Program-made: the position numbers and the translations under genes
In this document: piece after piece, positions 27,275 through 34,402 of the stretch
How the letters are laid out: each line of letters begins with the position of its first letter
How positions within the stretch are numbered: the stretch's first letter is position 1
The notes under the pieces: generated by a model
The model's input: the letters and a program-made list of their open reading frames with translations, nothing else
Told to the model about the DNA's origin: nothing
The model's database searches: none
DNA from: JBLNDJ01 sp050261515
GTDB lineage: Bacteria > Acidobacteriota > Terriglobia > Bryobacterales > Bryobacteraceae
NCBI GenBank assembly: GCA_050261515.1
Contig: JBLNDJ010000057.1
Location: forward strand, 1-64,000
DNA: 64,000 bases
Direction of reading: 5' to 3'

Positions 27275-28879
27275 ATGACAGCGTCCTTGCCGGAAGAACC
27301 GGAGCGAGTCGAGGCGCTACGCAGGTATCGCATCCTCGACACCCCGCCTGAAACCGCTTTCGACCACGTGACGCGCCTCGCGGCCGAGTTGCTACGGGTT
27401 CCGTTTTCGGCGATCGTGTTCGCTGACCGGGACAGGGCATGGTGCAAATCGCGCCGGGGGGTCGAGCTGGTGGAGATGGAGCGCGCAGGTTCCTTCACCG
27501 CGGAGGTCATCCTCGGCGACCGGGTTCTGGCCGTGGAGGACGCGCGGGAGGACGGGCGGTTCGCTGAGCATCCGCTGGTGGCGCGCGAGCCGGGAATTCG
27601 TGCTTATGCGGGCGCGCCGCTGAAGACGGTCGAAGGGTTCCGAGTCGGGTCGTTGTGCGCGATGGACACGCGCCCGCGAGTGTTCGACCAGGCGGCGCTG
27701 CGGGTTCTCGAAGGACTGGCGTCGATCGTCATGGATGAAATGGAGCTGCGCCTGGAAACACGGGAGTCCGTCGACTACGCGGAGCAACAGCGGTTGCGGC
27801 CGGGGCTGTGGGCGGCGGCTTTCAATTCGGCCGCGCTCGGGGTCACGATCACGGGCGAGGACGGCTGGTTCGTGGACGTGAACCCGGAATATTGCAGGCT
27901 GACGGGTTATCCGCGTGAGGAGCTGATCGGACACCACTTCACGCTCGTGCTGCCGGCCGGGCTGCGAGACGAGGCGCTGCGGGCGCACAGCGCCTTCATC
28001 GAGTCCGAGAAGCGCGGGCCTTCGGAATGGCAGATCCGGCGCAGGGACGGGATGCTGGTCGACATACATCTCACCTCGGCGCGGTTCGTTTCCGAAGACG
28101 GGGCGCGGTTCCGGATCTCGACCCTGACCGACGTGACTGCCATCAAGGAGTTCGAGGAGCAGTTGCGCCACGCCGAGAAAATGGAGGCGGTGAGCCGGCT
28201 GGCGGGAGGCGCCGCGCACGGATTCAACAACCTGCTGACGATCGTGACCGGCTATAGCCAGCTTCTGAGCGCGAGCATCGAGGAAACCGACCCGCTGCGC
28301 ATTTATGCGGACGAGATCGGGGCGGCGGCGGACCGTGCGGCGGCGCTGAGCAACAAGCTGCTGACGTTCAGCCGGCGGCGGTTCGGGGCGCCGGAACGGC
28401 TGGATGTCAATGCACTGCTGACGGCGGCCGTGCCGGCAGTGTGCGCGGGGCTGCCGTCGAACATCGAGGTTGCCACCGAGCTGGCCGGCGGACTCGCGCC
28501 GGTTTACGCCGACCGCGCGTACCTGGAGCAGGCGCTGCGCGACCTGATGGCGAACGCGCGTGAGGCCATGCCGAAAGGAGGGCGGATCACGATTCGCACC
28601 TCCGCCATGACTGTGGGCGAAGAGCCGGGGCCGCCCGCCGGCGCGCTGCGTTCGGGCCACTATATTGTGATCGCGGTCGAGGACAACGGGGAAGGCATCG
28701 ACGCCGAGACCAAGAAGCATCTGTTCGAGCCGTTCTTCACGACCAAGGGCGTGGGGAAGGGCACCGGCCTCGCAATGATTTACGGCATGGTCAAACAGTT
28801 CGGGGGCGAGGTGAAGATCACGAGCGCCCCGGGGCAGGGGACGTTGGTGAGTTTGTATTTGCCGGCGATGAAGGTCTGA
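27275..28879 (+). CDS. GAF-PAS sensor histidine kinase
   Basis: A 534-residue soluble kinase with no membrane helix. A GAF domain (about 15-155) is followed by a PAS domain (about 185-305; EDGWFVDVNPEYCRLTGYPR), a phosphoacceptor segment (GGAAHGFNNLLTIVTGYSQL) and an HATPase domain (ALRDLMANAREAMPKGG, VEDNGEGI, FEPFFTTKGVGKGTGLAMIY). In this H-box class the His is nearly always followed by Asp (AHDFNNLL), whereas here it is Gly, which may reduce autophosphorylation. No response regulator gene is adjacent. The ATG at 27275 has GGAG six bases upstream. Confidence 0.88.
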   Translation: MTASLPEEPERVEALRRYRILDTPPETAFDHVTRLAAELLRVPFSAIVFADRDRAWCKSRRGVELVEMERAGSFTAEVILGDRVLAVEDAREDGRFAEHPLVAREPGIRAYAGAPLKTVEGFRVGSLCAMDTRPRVFDQAALRVLEGLASIVMDEMELRLETRESVDYAEQQRLRPGLWAAAFNSAALGVTITGEDGWFVDVNPEYCRLTGYPREELIGHHFTLVLPAGLRDEALRAHSAFIESEKRGPSEWQIRRRDGMLVDIHLTSARFVSEDGARFRISTLTDVTAIKEFEEQLRHAEKMEAVSRLAGGAAHGFNNLLTIVTGYSQLLSASIEETDPLRIYADEIGAAADRAAALSNKLLTFSRRRFGAPERLDVNALLTAAVPAVCAGLPSNIEVATELAGGLAPVYADRAYLEQALRDLMANAREAMPKGGRITIRTSAMTVGEEPGPPAGALRSGHYIVIAVEDNGEGIDAETKKHLFEPFFTTKGVGKGTGLAMIYGMVKQFGGEVKITSAPGQGTLVSLYLPAMKV

Positions 28880-28937
28880 CGGCCAACCGCCGATGGCCTG
28901 CCTTATATCGTGCTATCTTGTGCGGGAAGGAGCACGA

Positions 28938-29903
28938 ATGGGCATCTCAAGACGCGAATTCATTGAAACGGCCGCTCTAGGCGGCGTTGTCGCTTCCTCC
29001 GGCATTGCCGGGGAAAAGGGCAAGCTGCCGACGCGCACCCTGGGACGCACCGGGGCGAGGGTTTCGATACTGGCGTTCGGGTCCGGGAGCCGGTTCCTCA
29101 GCTACGACGACGATAAGGCGCTCGAGGTCCTGAACCGGGCCATCGACCGGGGCATTACTTACGTCGATACGGCCTACGGGTACGGCGACGGCAAGAGTGA
29201 GGAGCGCGTCGGCAAGGTCATGAAGACGCGCCGCAAGGAGGTGTTTCTCGCCACCAAGTGCAACGTGCGGGGCGCCGACGAGGCGATGCGCCAGATCGAG
29301 GGAAGCCTGAAACGGCTTCAGACCGATCACGTCGATTTGTTGCACGCGCATGCTCTCGCGGATGCGAAAGACCTGGCCGCGATCGAGGCGCCGGACGGCG
29401 TGCTCAAGGTCCTCTACAAACTGCGGGACCAGAAGGTCGCTCGCGCGATCGGGATCACGTGCCACGCCGATCCCGCCGTGCTCAAGATGGCGCTCGAGCA
29501 CAACGATTTCGACTGCACGCAGATGGCTCTGAACGCCTGCCTGGTGGGTATGGGCGACATACAGAACGACCGCAAGCCTCCGTTCGCTCCGACCAGCTTC
29601 GAGCACGTGGCGCTGCCCGTGGCGCGGCGCAAGAACATGGGCGTCATCGCGATGAAAGTGTTCGCACAGGATCACCTGGCGGGCAAAGCGCCGTTCGAAA
29701 AGCTGCTTCGGTACTCGATGTCGCTGCCGGTGACGACCGCGGTGGTCGGGATGCCGAAGGTCGAGTTCCTCGACGCGAACATCGAAGTGGCGCGGAACTT
29801 CAAGCCGATGCCCGCCGAGGAGATGCGGCAGCTTTCGACCGAACTGGCGACGAATTACAAGGCTTCGATCGATCGCTTCTTCATGGACCATATCGACGCC
29901 TGA
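28938..29903 (+). CDS. Aldo/keto reductase with Tat-type signal
   Basis: About 321 residues. The N-terminus SRREFIETAALGGVVASSG is a twin-arginine signal. It is followed by an aldo/keto reductase barrel: DTAYGYGDGKSEERVGKVM with the catalytic Asp/Tyr, LATKCNVRG with the Lys, and the DLLHAHAL His. The C-terminal region lacks an obvious ferredoxin-like cysteine extension. NADPH binding is expected. The substrate is unknown, and exported acidobacterial members are often near sugar genes. ATG 28938 has GGAAGGAG upstream, and an earlier ATG gives an unlikely extension. Confidence 0.85.
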   Translation: MGISRREFIETAALGGVVASSGIAGEKGKLPTRTLGRTGARVSILAFGSGSRFLSYDDDKALEVLNRAIDRGITYVDTAYGYGDGKSEERVGKVMKTRRKEVFLATKCNVRGADEAMRQIEGSLKRLQTDHVDLLHAHALADAKDLAAIEAPDGVLKVLYKLRDQKVARAIGITCHADPAVLKMALEHNDFDCTQMALNACLVGMGDIQNDRKPPFAPTSFEHVALPVARRKNMGVIAMKVFAQDHLAGKAPFEKLLRYSMSLPVTTAVVGMPKVEFLDANIEVARNFKPMPAEEMRQLSTELATNYKASIDRFFMDHIDA

Positions 29904-29912
29904 GCGGGATCA

Positions 29913-31055
29913 GTGACGAAACCGGCGCGGCCGTTTGCCTTCACCCATCTCTACCTGGAGAACTGGAAGAACTTCACGCGGGTGGAGGCGGATCTGCGGC
30001 GCCGGACCCTCATCGCCGGACCGAACGCCTGCGGCAAAACGAATCTGCTGGACGCGCTGCGGTTCCTTCGGGACTTGGTGCAGCCGGGCGGGTTTCAGGA
30101 AGCCGTGCGGAGGCGCGGGGGCATTCCCCGGCTGCGGTGCCTGGCGGCGCGGCAGCATCCCGACGTGCTCGTATCGGTGCAGGCGGGGCCTGACGAGGAC
30201 GGGCCCGACTGGGAATATGAGCTACAGTTCACGCAGGAAAATCTGAAGCGGCCGGCGATTCTGCGCGAGCGCGTGACGCGCGCGGGCGAGGACGTGCTGC
30301 TGCGTCCGGACGAACGCGACCAGGAGGATCCGCACCGGCTGACCGGGACCGCGCTCGAGAATGCGCATTCGAACCGCGAGTTTCGTGAGCTGGCCGAGTT
30401 CTTCGCGTCGATTCGCTATGTGAACGCCGTGCCGGAGTTGATCCGGAATCCGGAACGGTCCGTGGGGCGGAGCGACGATCCGTTCGGCGGCAATTTGCTC
30501 GAGCAGATCGCGGGCACGGCGGAAAATATACAGGCCGCGCGGCTGCGGCGGATCCGGGACGCGCTCCAAAGCGTGATGCCGCACCTGGAAGGCCTCGAAA
30601 TCCGGCGGGATTCGCGCGGGGCGCCGCACCTGCGGGCGCGGTACGGGCACTGGCGGCAGTTCGGGGCATGGCAGGGCGAGGAACAGCTTTCCGACGGAAC
30701 ACTGCGGCTGATCGCGCTGTTGTGGGCGGCGCTCGATGGGACCGGTCCGCTGCTGGCGGAGGAGCCGGAGCAGTCGCTCGATCCGGCGGCCGCGCGCGAG
30801 CTGATGCCAATGGTGCGAGCGCTCGGGCGGCGCTCCGAGCGGCAGATGCTGATCGCGACGCACTCGAAGGAACTGCTGGCGGACGAGCGCATCGCGCCCG
30901 AGGAGGTCCTGCTGATGGTTCCGGGCGAGGAGGGGACGGCGGTCGAGCCGGCGGCGTCGCGCGAGGACGCGGCCGCGCTGCTCGACGGGTGCTTCCGGCC
31001 GGAGCCGGAGGCGGAGTTCGACGAGAATCAACTGGCGCTGTTTGAGGAACTCTGA
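29913..31055 (+). CDS. Stand-alone SMC/RecF-like AAA ATPase
   Basis: A 380-residue ABC/SMC-class ATPase with Walker A GPNACGKTNLLDAL (about residues 35-48), the signature EEQLSDGTLRL, Walker B PLLAEEPEQSLDPAA and the H-loop ATHSKELL. There is no TOPRIM or nuclease domain and no adjacent nuclease or methylase gene that would make it part of a known two-gene defence system. Starts at GTG nine bases after the aldo/keto reductase stop. The 3' end overlaps the convergent NDH-2 gene by 28 bases. DNA repair or an uncharacterised defence role are both possible. Confidence 0.82.
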   Translation: MTKPARPFAFTHLYLENWKNFTRVEADLRRRTLIAGPNACGKTNLLDALRFLRDLVQPGGFQEAVRRRGGIPRLRCLAARQHPDVLVSVQAGPDEDGPDWEYELQFTQENLKRPAILRERVTRAGEDVLLRPDERDQEDPHRLTGTALENAHSNREFRELAEFFASIRYVNAVPELIRNPERSVGRSDDPFGGNLLEQIAGTAENIQAARLRRIRDALQSVMPHLEGLEIRRDSRGAPHLRARYGHWRQFGAWQGEEQLSDGTLRLIALLWAALDGTGPLLAEEPEQSLDPAAARELMPMVRALGRRSERQMLIATHSKELLADERIAPEEVLLMVPGEEGTAVEPAASREDAAALLDGCFRPEPEAEFDENQLALFEEL

Positions 31056-32344
31056 CTTTTCCGCCTCGCAAAGGGCAGCGGGCTCGGGCCGGTGATCAGA
31101 CGGGCGCGGCGGTTGAAAGTAAAGTATGAGAACGACCACTGGATGAGCACCAGCAGCCGGTTCTCGAATCCGATCAGGTACGCCAGGTGGACGAACAGCC
31201 AGGTGATCCAGGCGATCCAGCCGCTGAAGTGGAGACGGCCGAACTGGCCGACGGCTTTCGCGCGTCCGATGGTGGCGAGTGAGCCTTTATCGAAGTAGCG
31301 GAAGGGCGGGGGTGCCGGCTTTCCGTCGAGGCGGGCTTCGATGACTCTTGCGACGTAGCGGCCTTGCTGCATGGCGACCGGTGCGAGGCCGGGCAGCGCG
31401 GCGCCGTCCTGCTCGGCGTGCGCGAGGTCGCCCACTACAAAGAGTTCCGGGTGATTGGGGAGGGTGAGGTCCGGGGCGACCACGATGCGGCCTCCACGGT
31501 CGAGTTCCGCTCCGGCTCGTTGGGCCAGGATGCGGCCTAGCGACGACGATCGTACTCCCGCGGCCCAGATCGCGGTGCGGGCCTGGATGCGCATGGGCAG
31601 GCCGCTATTGGGAACGCAGGTGACGCCCGCTTCGTCGATTTCGGTGACCATGCAACCGAGCAGGGGGCGGACTCCCAGGCGGACCAGGTCGCGCTCCGCC
31701 TTCGCCGAGAGATCCACGGGGTATTGCGGCAGCACGTGCGGCGCGTTCTCGATCAAGAAAATGCGCGCTTCTCCGGGATCGATCACGCGGAAGTGGCCTT
31801 TGAGCGTGTCTCGCGCGATTTCGGCGAAGGCTCCGGCGAGCTCGACTCCTGTCGGGCCCGCTCCCACGAGCACGAAGGTCAGCCATGCGCGGCGGCGCTC
31901 GGCGTCGGGCTCGCGTTCGGCGGCTTCGAATGCGACCAGCATGCGGCGGCGGATCTCGGTGGCGTCTTCAACGCTCTTGAGCGGCGGGGCGAGACGCTCC
32001 CAATCGGGGTGTCCGAAGTAAGAGGGCTCGGAGCCCGTGGCGAGAATGAGCGTGTCGTAGGAGACCTCGCCGTCGCTGAGCATGACGCGCCGGCCGGCGA
32101 GGTCGAAATCGACGGCTTCTCCCAGGAGGACTTCGGTGTTGTCCTGCTTGCGGAGGACGGCCCGCACAGGGGCGGCGATGTCTCCGGGCGAGAGGCCTCC
32201 GGTGGCGACCTGGTAGAGCAGCGGCTGGAAGAGGTGGTAGTTGCGGCGATCGAGGATTGTGAGGTCCACGGGCGCCTGGCCGAGTTTCTTTGCGGCTTGC
32301 AGACCTCCGAAGCCGGCTCCGACGATGACGACTCTGTGGGGCAT
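31028..32344 (-). CDS. ndh: Type II NADH:quinone oxidoreductase (NDH-2)
   Basis: A 438-residue FAD/NADH enzyme that passes electrons from NADH to quinone without pumping protons. The first Rossmann motif (VVIVGAGFGGLQAAKKLG) binds FAD, the second (LVGAGPTGVELAGAFAEIA) binds NADH, and VVGDLAHAEQDGAALPGLA is the C-terminal FAD motif. A hydrophobic stretch (WIAWITWLFVHLAYLIGF) near the end would associate with the membrane. The ATG at 32344 (MPHRVVI) is preferred over an ATG 12 bases earlier. Confidence 0.9.
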   Translation of the reverse strand: MPHRVVIVGAGFGGLQAAKKLGQAPVDLTILDRRNYHLFQPLLYQVATGGLSPGDIAAPVRAVLRKQDNTEVLLGEAVDFDLAGRRVMLSDGEVSYDTLILATGSEPSYFGHPDWERLAPPLKSVEDATEIRRRMLVAFEAAEREPDAERRRAWLTFVLVGAGPTGVELAGAFAEIARDTLKGHFRVIDPGEARIFLIENAPHVLPQYPVDLSAKAERDLVRLGVRPLLGCMVTEIDEAGVTCVPNSGLPMRIQARTAIWAAGVRSSSLGRILAQRAGAELDRGGRIVVAPDLTLPNHPELFVVGDLAHAEQDGAALPGLAPVAMQQGRYVARVIEARLDGKPAPPPFRYFDKGSLATIGRAKAVGQFGRLHFSGWIAWITWLFVHLAYLIGFENRLLVLIQWSFSYFTFNRRARLITGPSPLPFARRKSQSSSNSAS

Positions 32345-32491
32345 CGTTGATTTCACGGTAGCAGGCGGGGCGGGCGCCCGGCCCGGTGTGTCCGCCGCAC
32401 AAACAGGCTTGTTGCCATCGAGGGAAAGATGGCAATTCCTCCGGTTCGCCTTATATTCGCCTAAATATTTACTTACCTGCCCCGGAACGTA

Positions 32492-32520
32492 TTGAAAAGC
32501 CGGAAAGTGGGCCCTACAAT
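32492..32520 (+). promoter_or_regulatory. Promoter of the dcw cluster
   Basis: TTGAAA (32492-32497) and TACAAT (32515-32520) are separated by exactly 17 bases, a strong sigma-70 type match. The predicted start at about 32527 falls at the first MraZ box. It should drive mraZ and the division/cell wall genes that follow without large gaps. Confidence 0.75.
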
Positions 32521-32524
32521 CGAC

Positions 32525-32563
32525 TTGTGGCCGTTTTGTGGTGAGATTGGGGCCAAAAAGTGG
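32525..32563 (+). promoter_or_regulatory. MraZ operator: four direct repeats at 11-bp spacing
   Basis: TTGTGG (32525), TTGTGG (32536), TTGGGG (32547) and AAGTGG (32558) recur every 11 bases between the -10 box and the mraZ start. MraZ is known to bind arrays of short TGGG/GTGG-type direct repeats upstream of its own gene. The third box also looks like the Shine-Dalgarno and the fourth overlaps the GTG start, so bound MraZ would block both transcription and the leader. Confidence 0.75.
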
Positions 32564-33039
32564 TGTCAGGATCCTCAGACCAGGTCAGACCGCCTCTCGG
32601 CATATACTCGTCGCGCTGCGACGACAAAGGCCGGGTGCGCCTGCCCAAGGAGTTCGAGGAGTTCCTGAAGACCTTTCCGGAGCCCGAGTTCTTCGTCACG
32701 ACGCTCGACGGGAGCATAGGTCGAATATACCCGATCCAGACCTGGCGGGATAACGAAAAAGTTTTTGAGGAATACGATGAGGACCCCGACGCCGCCGAAT
32801 CCATCCGCTTCTTTGCGGACCACTACGGCGGTGTCTCGACGGTGGACGGGCAGGGGCGCATCCTGGTTCCGCCGGAGCTGAGGCGGAAGATTGGCGTCGA
32901 GGACCAGAAAGTTTTCGTCCGGTTTTACAAGGGCGCGGTGGAACTGTACAGCGAGGCTGAATCCGAGCGGCGTATGCAGCGCGCGGCGGAACTGCTGCCG
33001 ACGGCGCTGCCCGGGCTGCGGAAGAGGGGGCTCAAATAG
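32560..33039 (+). CDS. mraZ: Transcriptional regulator MraZ
   Basis: A 159-residue, two-domain AbrB-like MraZ that represses its own operon. The duplicated signatures are CDDKGRVRLPKEFEEFL (first half) and TVDGQGRILVPPELRRKIG (second half). No ATG is available. GTG 32560 or GTG 32563 must be used, with GGGG as the likely ribosome site. It is slightly longer than E. coli MraZ, with a basic tail. First gene of the dcw cluster. Confidence 0.92.
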   Translation: MVSGSSDQVRPPLGIYSSRCDDKGRVRLPKEFEEFLKTFPEPEFFVTTLDGSIGRIYPIQTWRDNEKVFEEYDEDPDAAESIRFFADHYGGVSTVDGQGRILVPPELRRKIGVEDQKVFVRFYKGAVELYSEAESERRMQRAAELLPTALPGLRKRGLK

Positions 33040-33045
33040 CCGTGT

Positions 33046-33906
33046 ATGCATATACCGGTGATGTTGAACGAATCCCTGGAGCAGCTGGCGATCCGGCCGG
33101 ACGGCGTGTACGTGGATGCGACGGCGGGCCTGGGCGGGCACACGGGCGCGATCGCGTCGCGGCTGGAGACCGGCTTCGTGGTTGCGCTCGACCGGGACGC
33201 GGAATCGCTCGCGATGGCGAAGCAGAACACGGCCGCCTGGAGCGAACGCATACGGTTCGGGCAGGCGCGCTTTTCGGAACTGCGGCAGGCGCTGGCGGCG
33301 TGGGGCCTCGAAACGGTGGACGGGATTCTGGCCGATCTCGGCGTGAGCCGGTATCAGTTGACCGAGCCGGAGCGCGGGTTTTCGTTGGCGGCAGCCGGGC
33401 CGCTCGACATGCGGATGGATCGCAGCGAGGCGGTGACGGCGGCCGAATTGACCAACACGATGAGCGAGAAGGAACTCGCCGATCTCATCTATCACCTCGG
33501 CGAAGAAGGGAGGTCGCGGCAAATAGCCAGAGCAATCGTTCGGGCGCGGCCGATTCGAGACACGCTGCATCTTGCGCAAGTCGTCGAAGCGGCCATGCCC
33601 CGGACGGGCCGTTTGCATCCCGCGACCAAAACGTTCATGGCGCTCAGGCGCGCCGTGAACCGGGAGACCGAGGAGTTGGACAGCCTGCTCGAGAACGCGC
33701 CGGGCTTGCTCCGGAGCGGCGGACGGATGGCGGTTATCACGTTCATGTCTCTCGAGGACCGGCAGGTGAAGGAAGCATTCCGGCGGCTTTCGCAGCAGGG
33801 ACGCGCCCGGCTGCTTACCAAGCACGTCATCAAACCAAGCGAGGACGAGACACGAGCGAACCCGGCAGCGAGGAGCGCCAAGCTGCGGGCCGTGGAGATG
33901 AAGTAG
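33046..33906 (+). CDS. rsmH: 16S rRNA (cytosine(1402)-N(4))-methyltransferase
   Basis: A 286-residue RsmH (MraW), which methylates C1402 in the 16S rRNA decoding centre. The SAM motif VDATAGLGGHTGAIA, DGILADLGVSRYQL, RGFSLAAAGPLDMRMD and the C-terminal FMSLEDRQVK are all present. It lies six bases after mraZ in the conserved dcw order. ATG 33046 gives the family-typical start HIPVMLNESLE. Confidence 0.95.
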   Translation: MHIPVMLNESLEQLAIRPDGVYVDATAGLGGHTGAIASRLETGFVVALDRDAESLAMAKQNTAAWSERIRFGQARFSELRQALAAWGLETVDGILADLGVSRYQLTEPERGFSLAAAGPLDMRMDRSEAVTAAELTNTMSEKELADLIYHLGEEGRSRQIARAIVRARPIRDTLHLAQVVEAAMPRTGRLHPATKTFMALRRAVNRETEELDSLLENAPGLLRSGGRMAVITFMSLEDRQVKEAFRRLSQQGRARLLTKHVIKPSEDETRANPAARSAKLRAVEMK

Positions 33907-33919
33907 GGGAGAGATTTTT

Positions 33920-34396
33920 ATGGCGACTGTAGCGGCATATTTCCGGAGAACGGCGGCGATGGCGCCAGCCATGAGCGGTGAATGGAGCCAGCCGGTGGAT
34001 ACTTTCCGGCTGCGGCCACTCCCGGGCGAGGACGTCTACTTCTTCTCCAAGAAGATCGATAACAGCCGGGTGGTGCGCGAGGCGGACCCGGCGGCGCGGC
34101 GCAAGCAGTGGAAGGCCGGCATCAAGGGTGTGGCGGTGGCGGCGGTGCTGATCCTGCTGCTTATGCCGAAGGCGCTCGGCCTGGTGGCGGGCTACCAGGT
34201 GCACCAGCTTGCGCGCGAGCACGAAAAGCTCGCCAACGAGAAAATGGTGCTCGAGCTCGAAGAGGCGCGGCTGCTGAGCCCGGACCGCCTGGAGCAGCTT
34301 GCGCGCGAACTGCAACTCGTCAATCCCGACCCGAAACGCGTCGTGACGCTGAACCCGAAGGTCGACAGCGCGTTGGCCTTGAACGTAACGCAGTAG
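33920..34396 (+). CDS. ftsL: FtsL-like cell division protein
   Basis: A 158-residue bitopic protein with a cytoplasmic N-terminus of about 75 residues, one membrane helix (IKGVAVAAVLILLLMPKALG) and a short periplasmic coiled coil (ARECHEKL-type heptads, read here as AREHEKLANEKMVLELEEARLL). FtsL proteins diverge strongly. Size, topology and location between rsmH and ftsI identify it. It recruits FtsI/FtsW with FtsQ at the division site. GGGGAGAG precedes the ATG. Confidence 0.8.
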   Translation: MATVAAYFRRTAAMAPAMSGEWSQPVDTFRLRPLPGEDVYFFSKKIDNSRVVREADPAARRKQWKAGIKGVAVAAVLILLLMPKALGLVAGYQVHQLAREHEKLANEKMVLELEEARLLSPDRLEQLARELQLVNPDPKRVVTLNPKVDSALALNVTQ

Positions 34397-34402
34397 AAAA
34401 CC

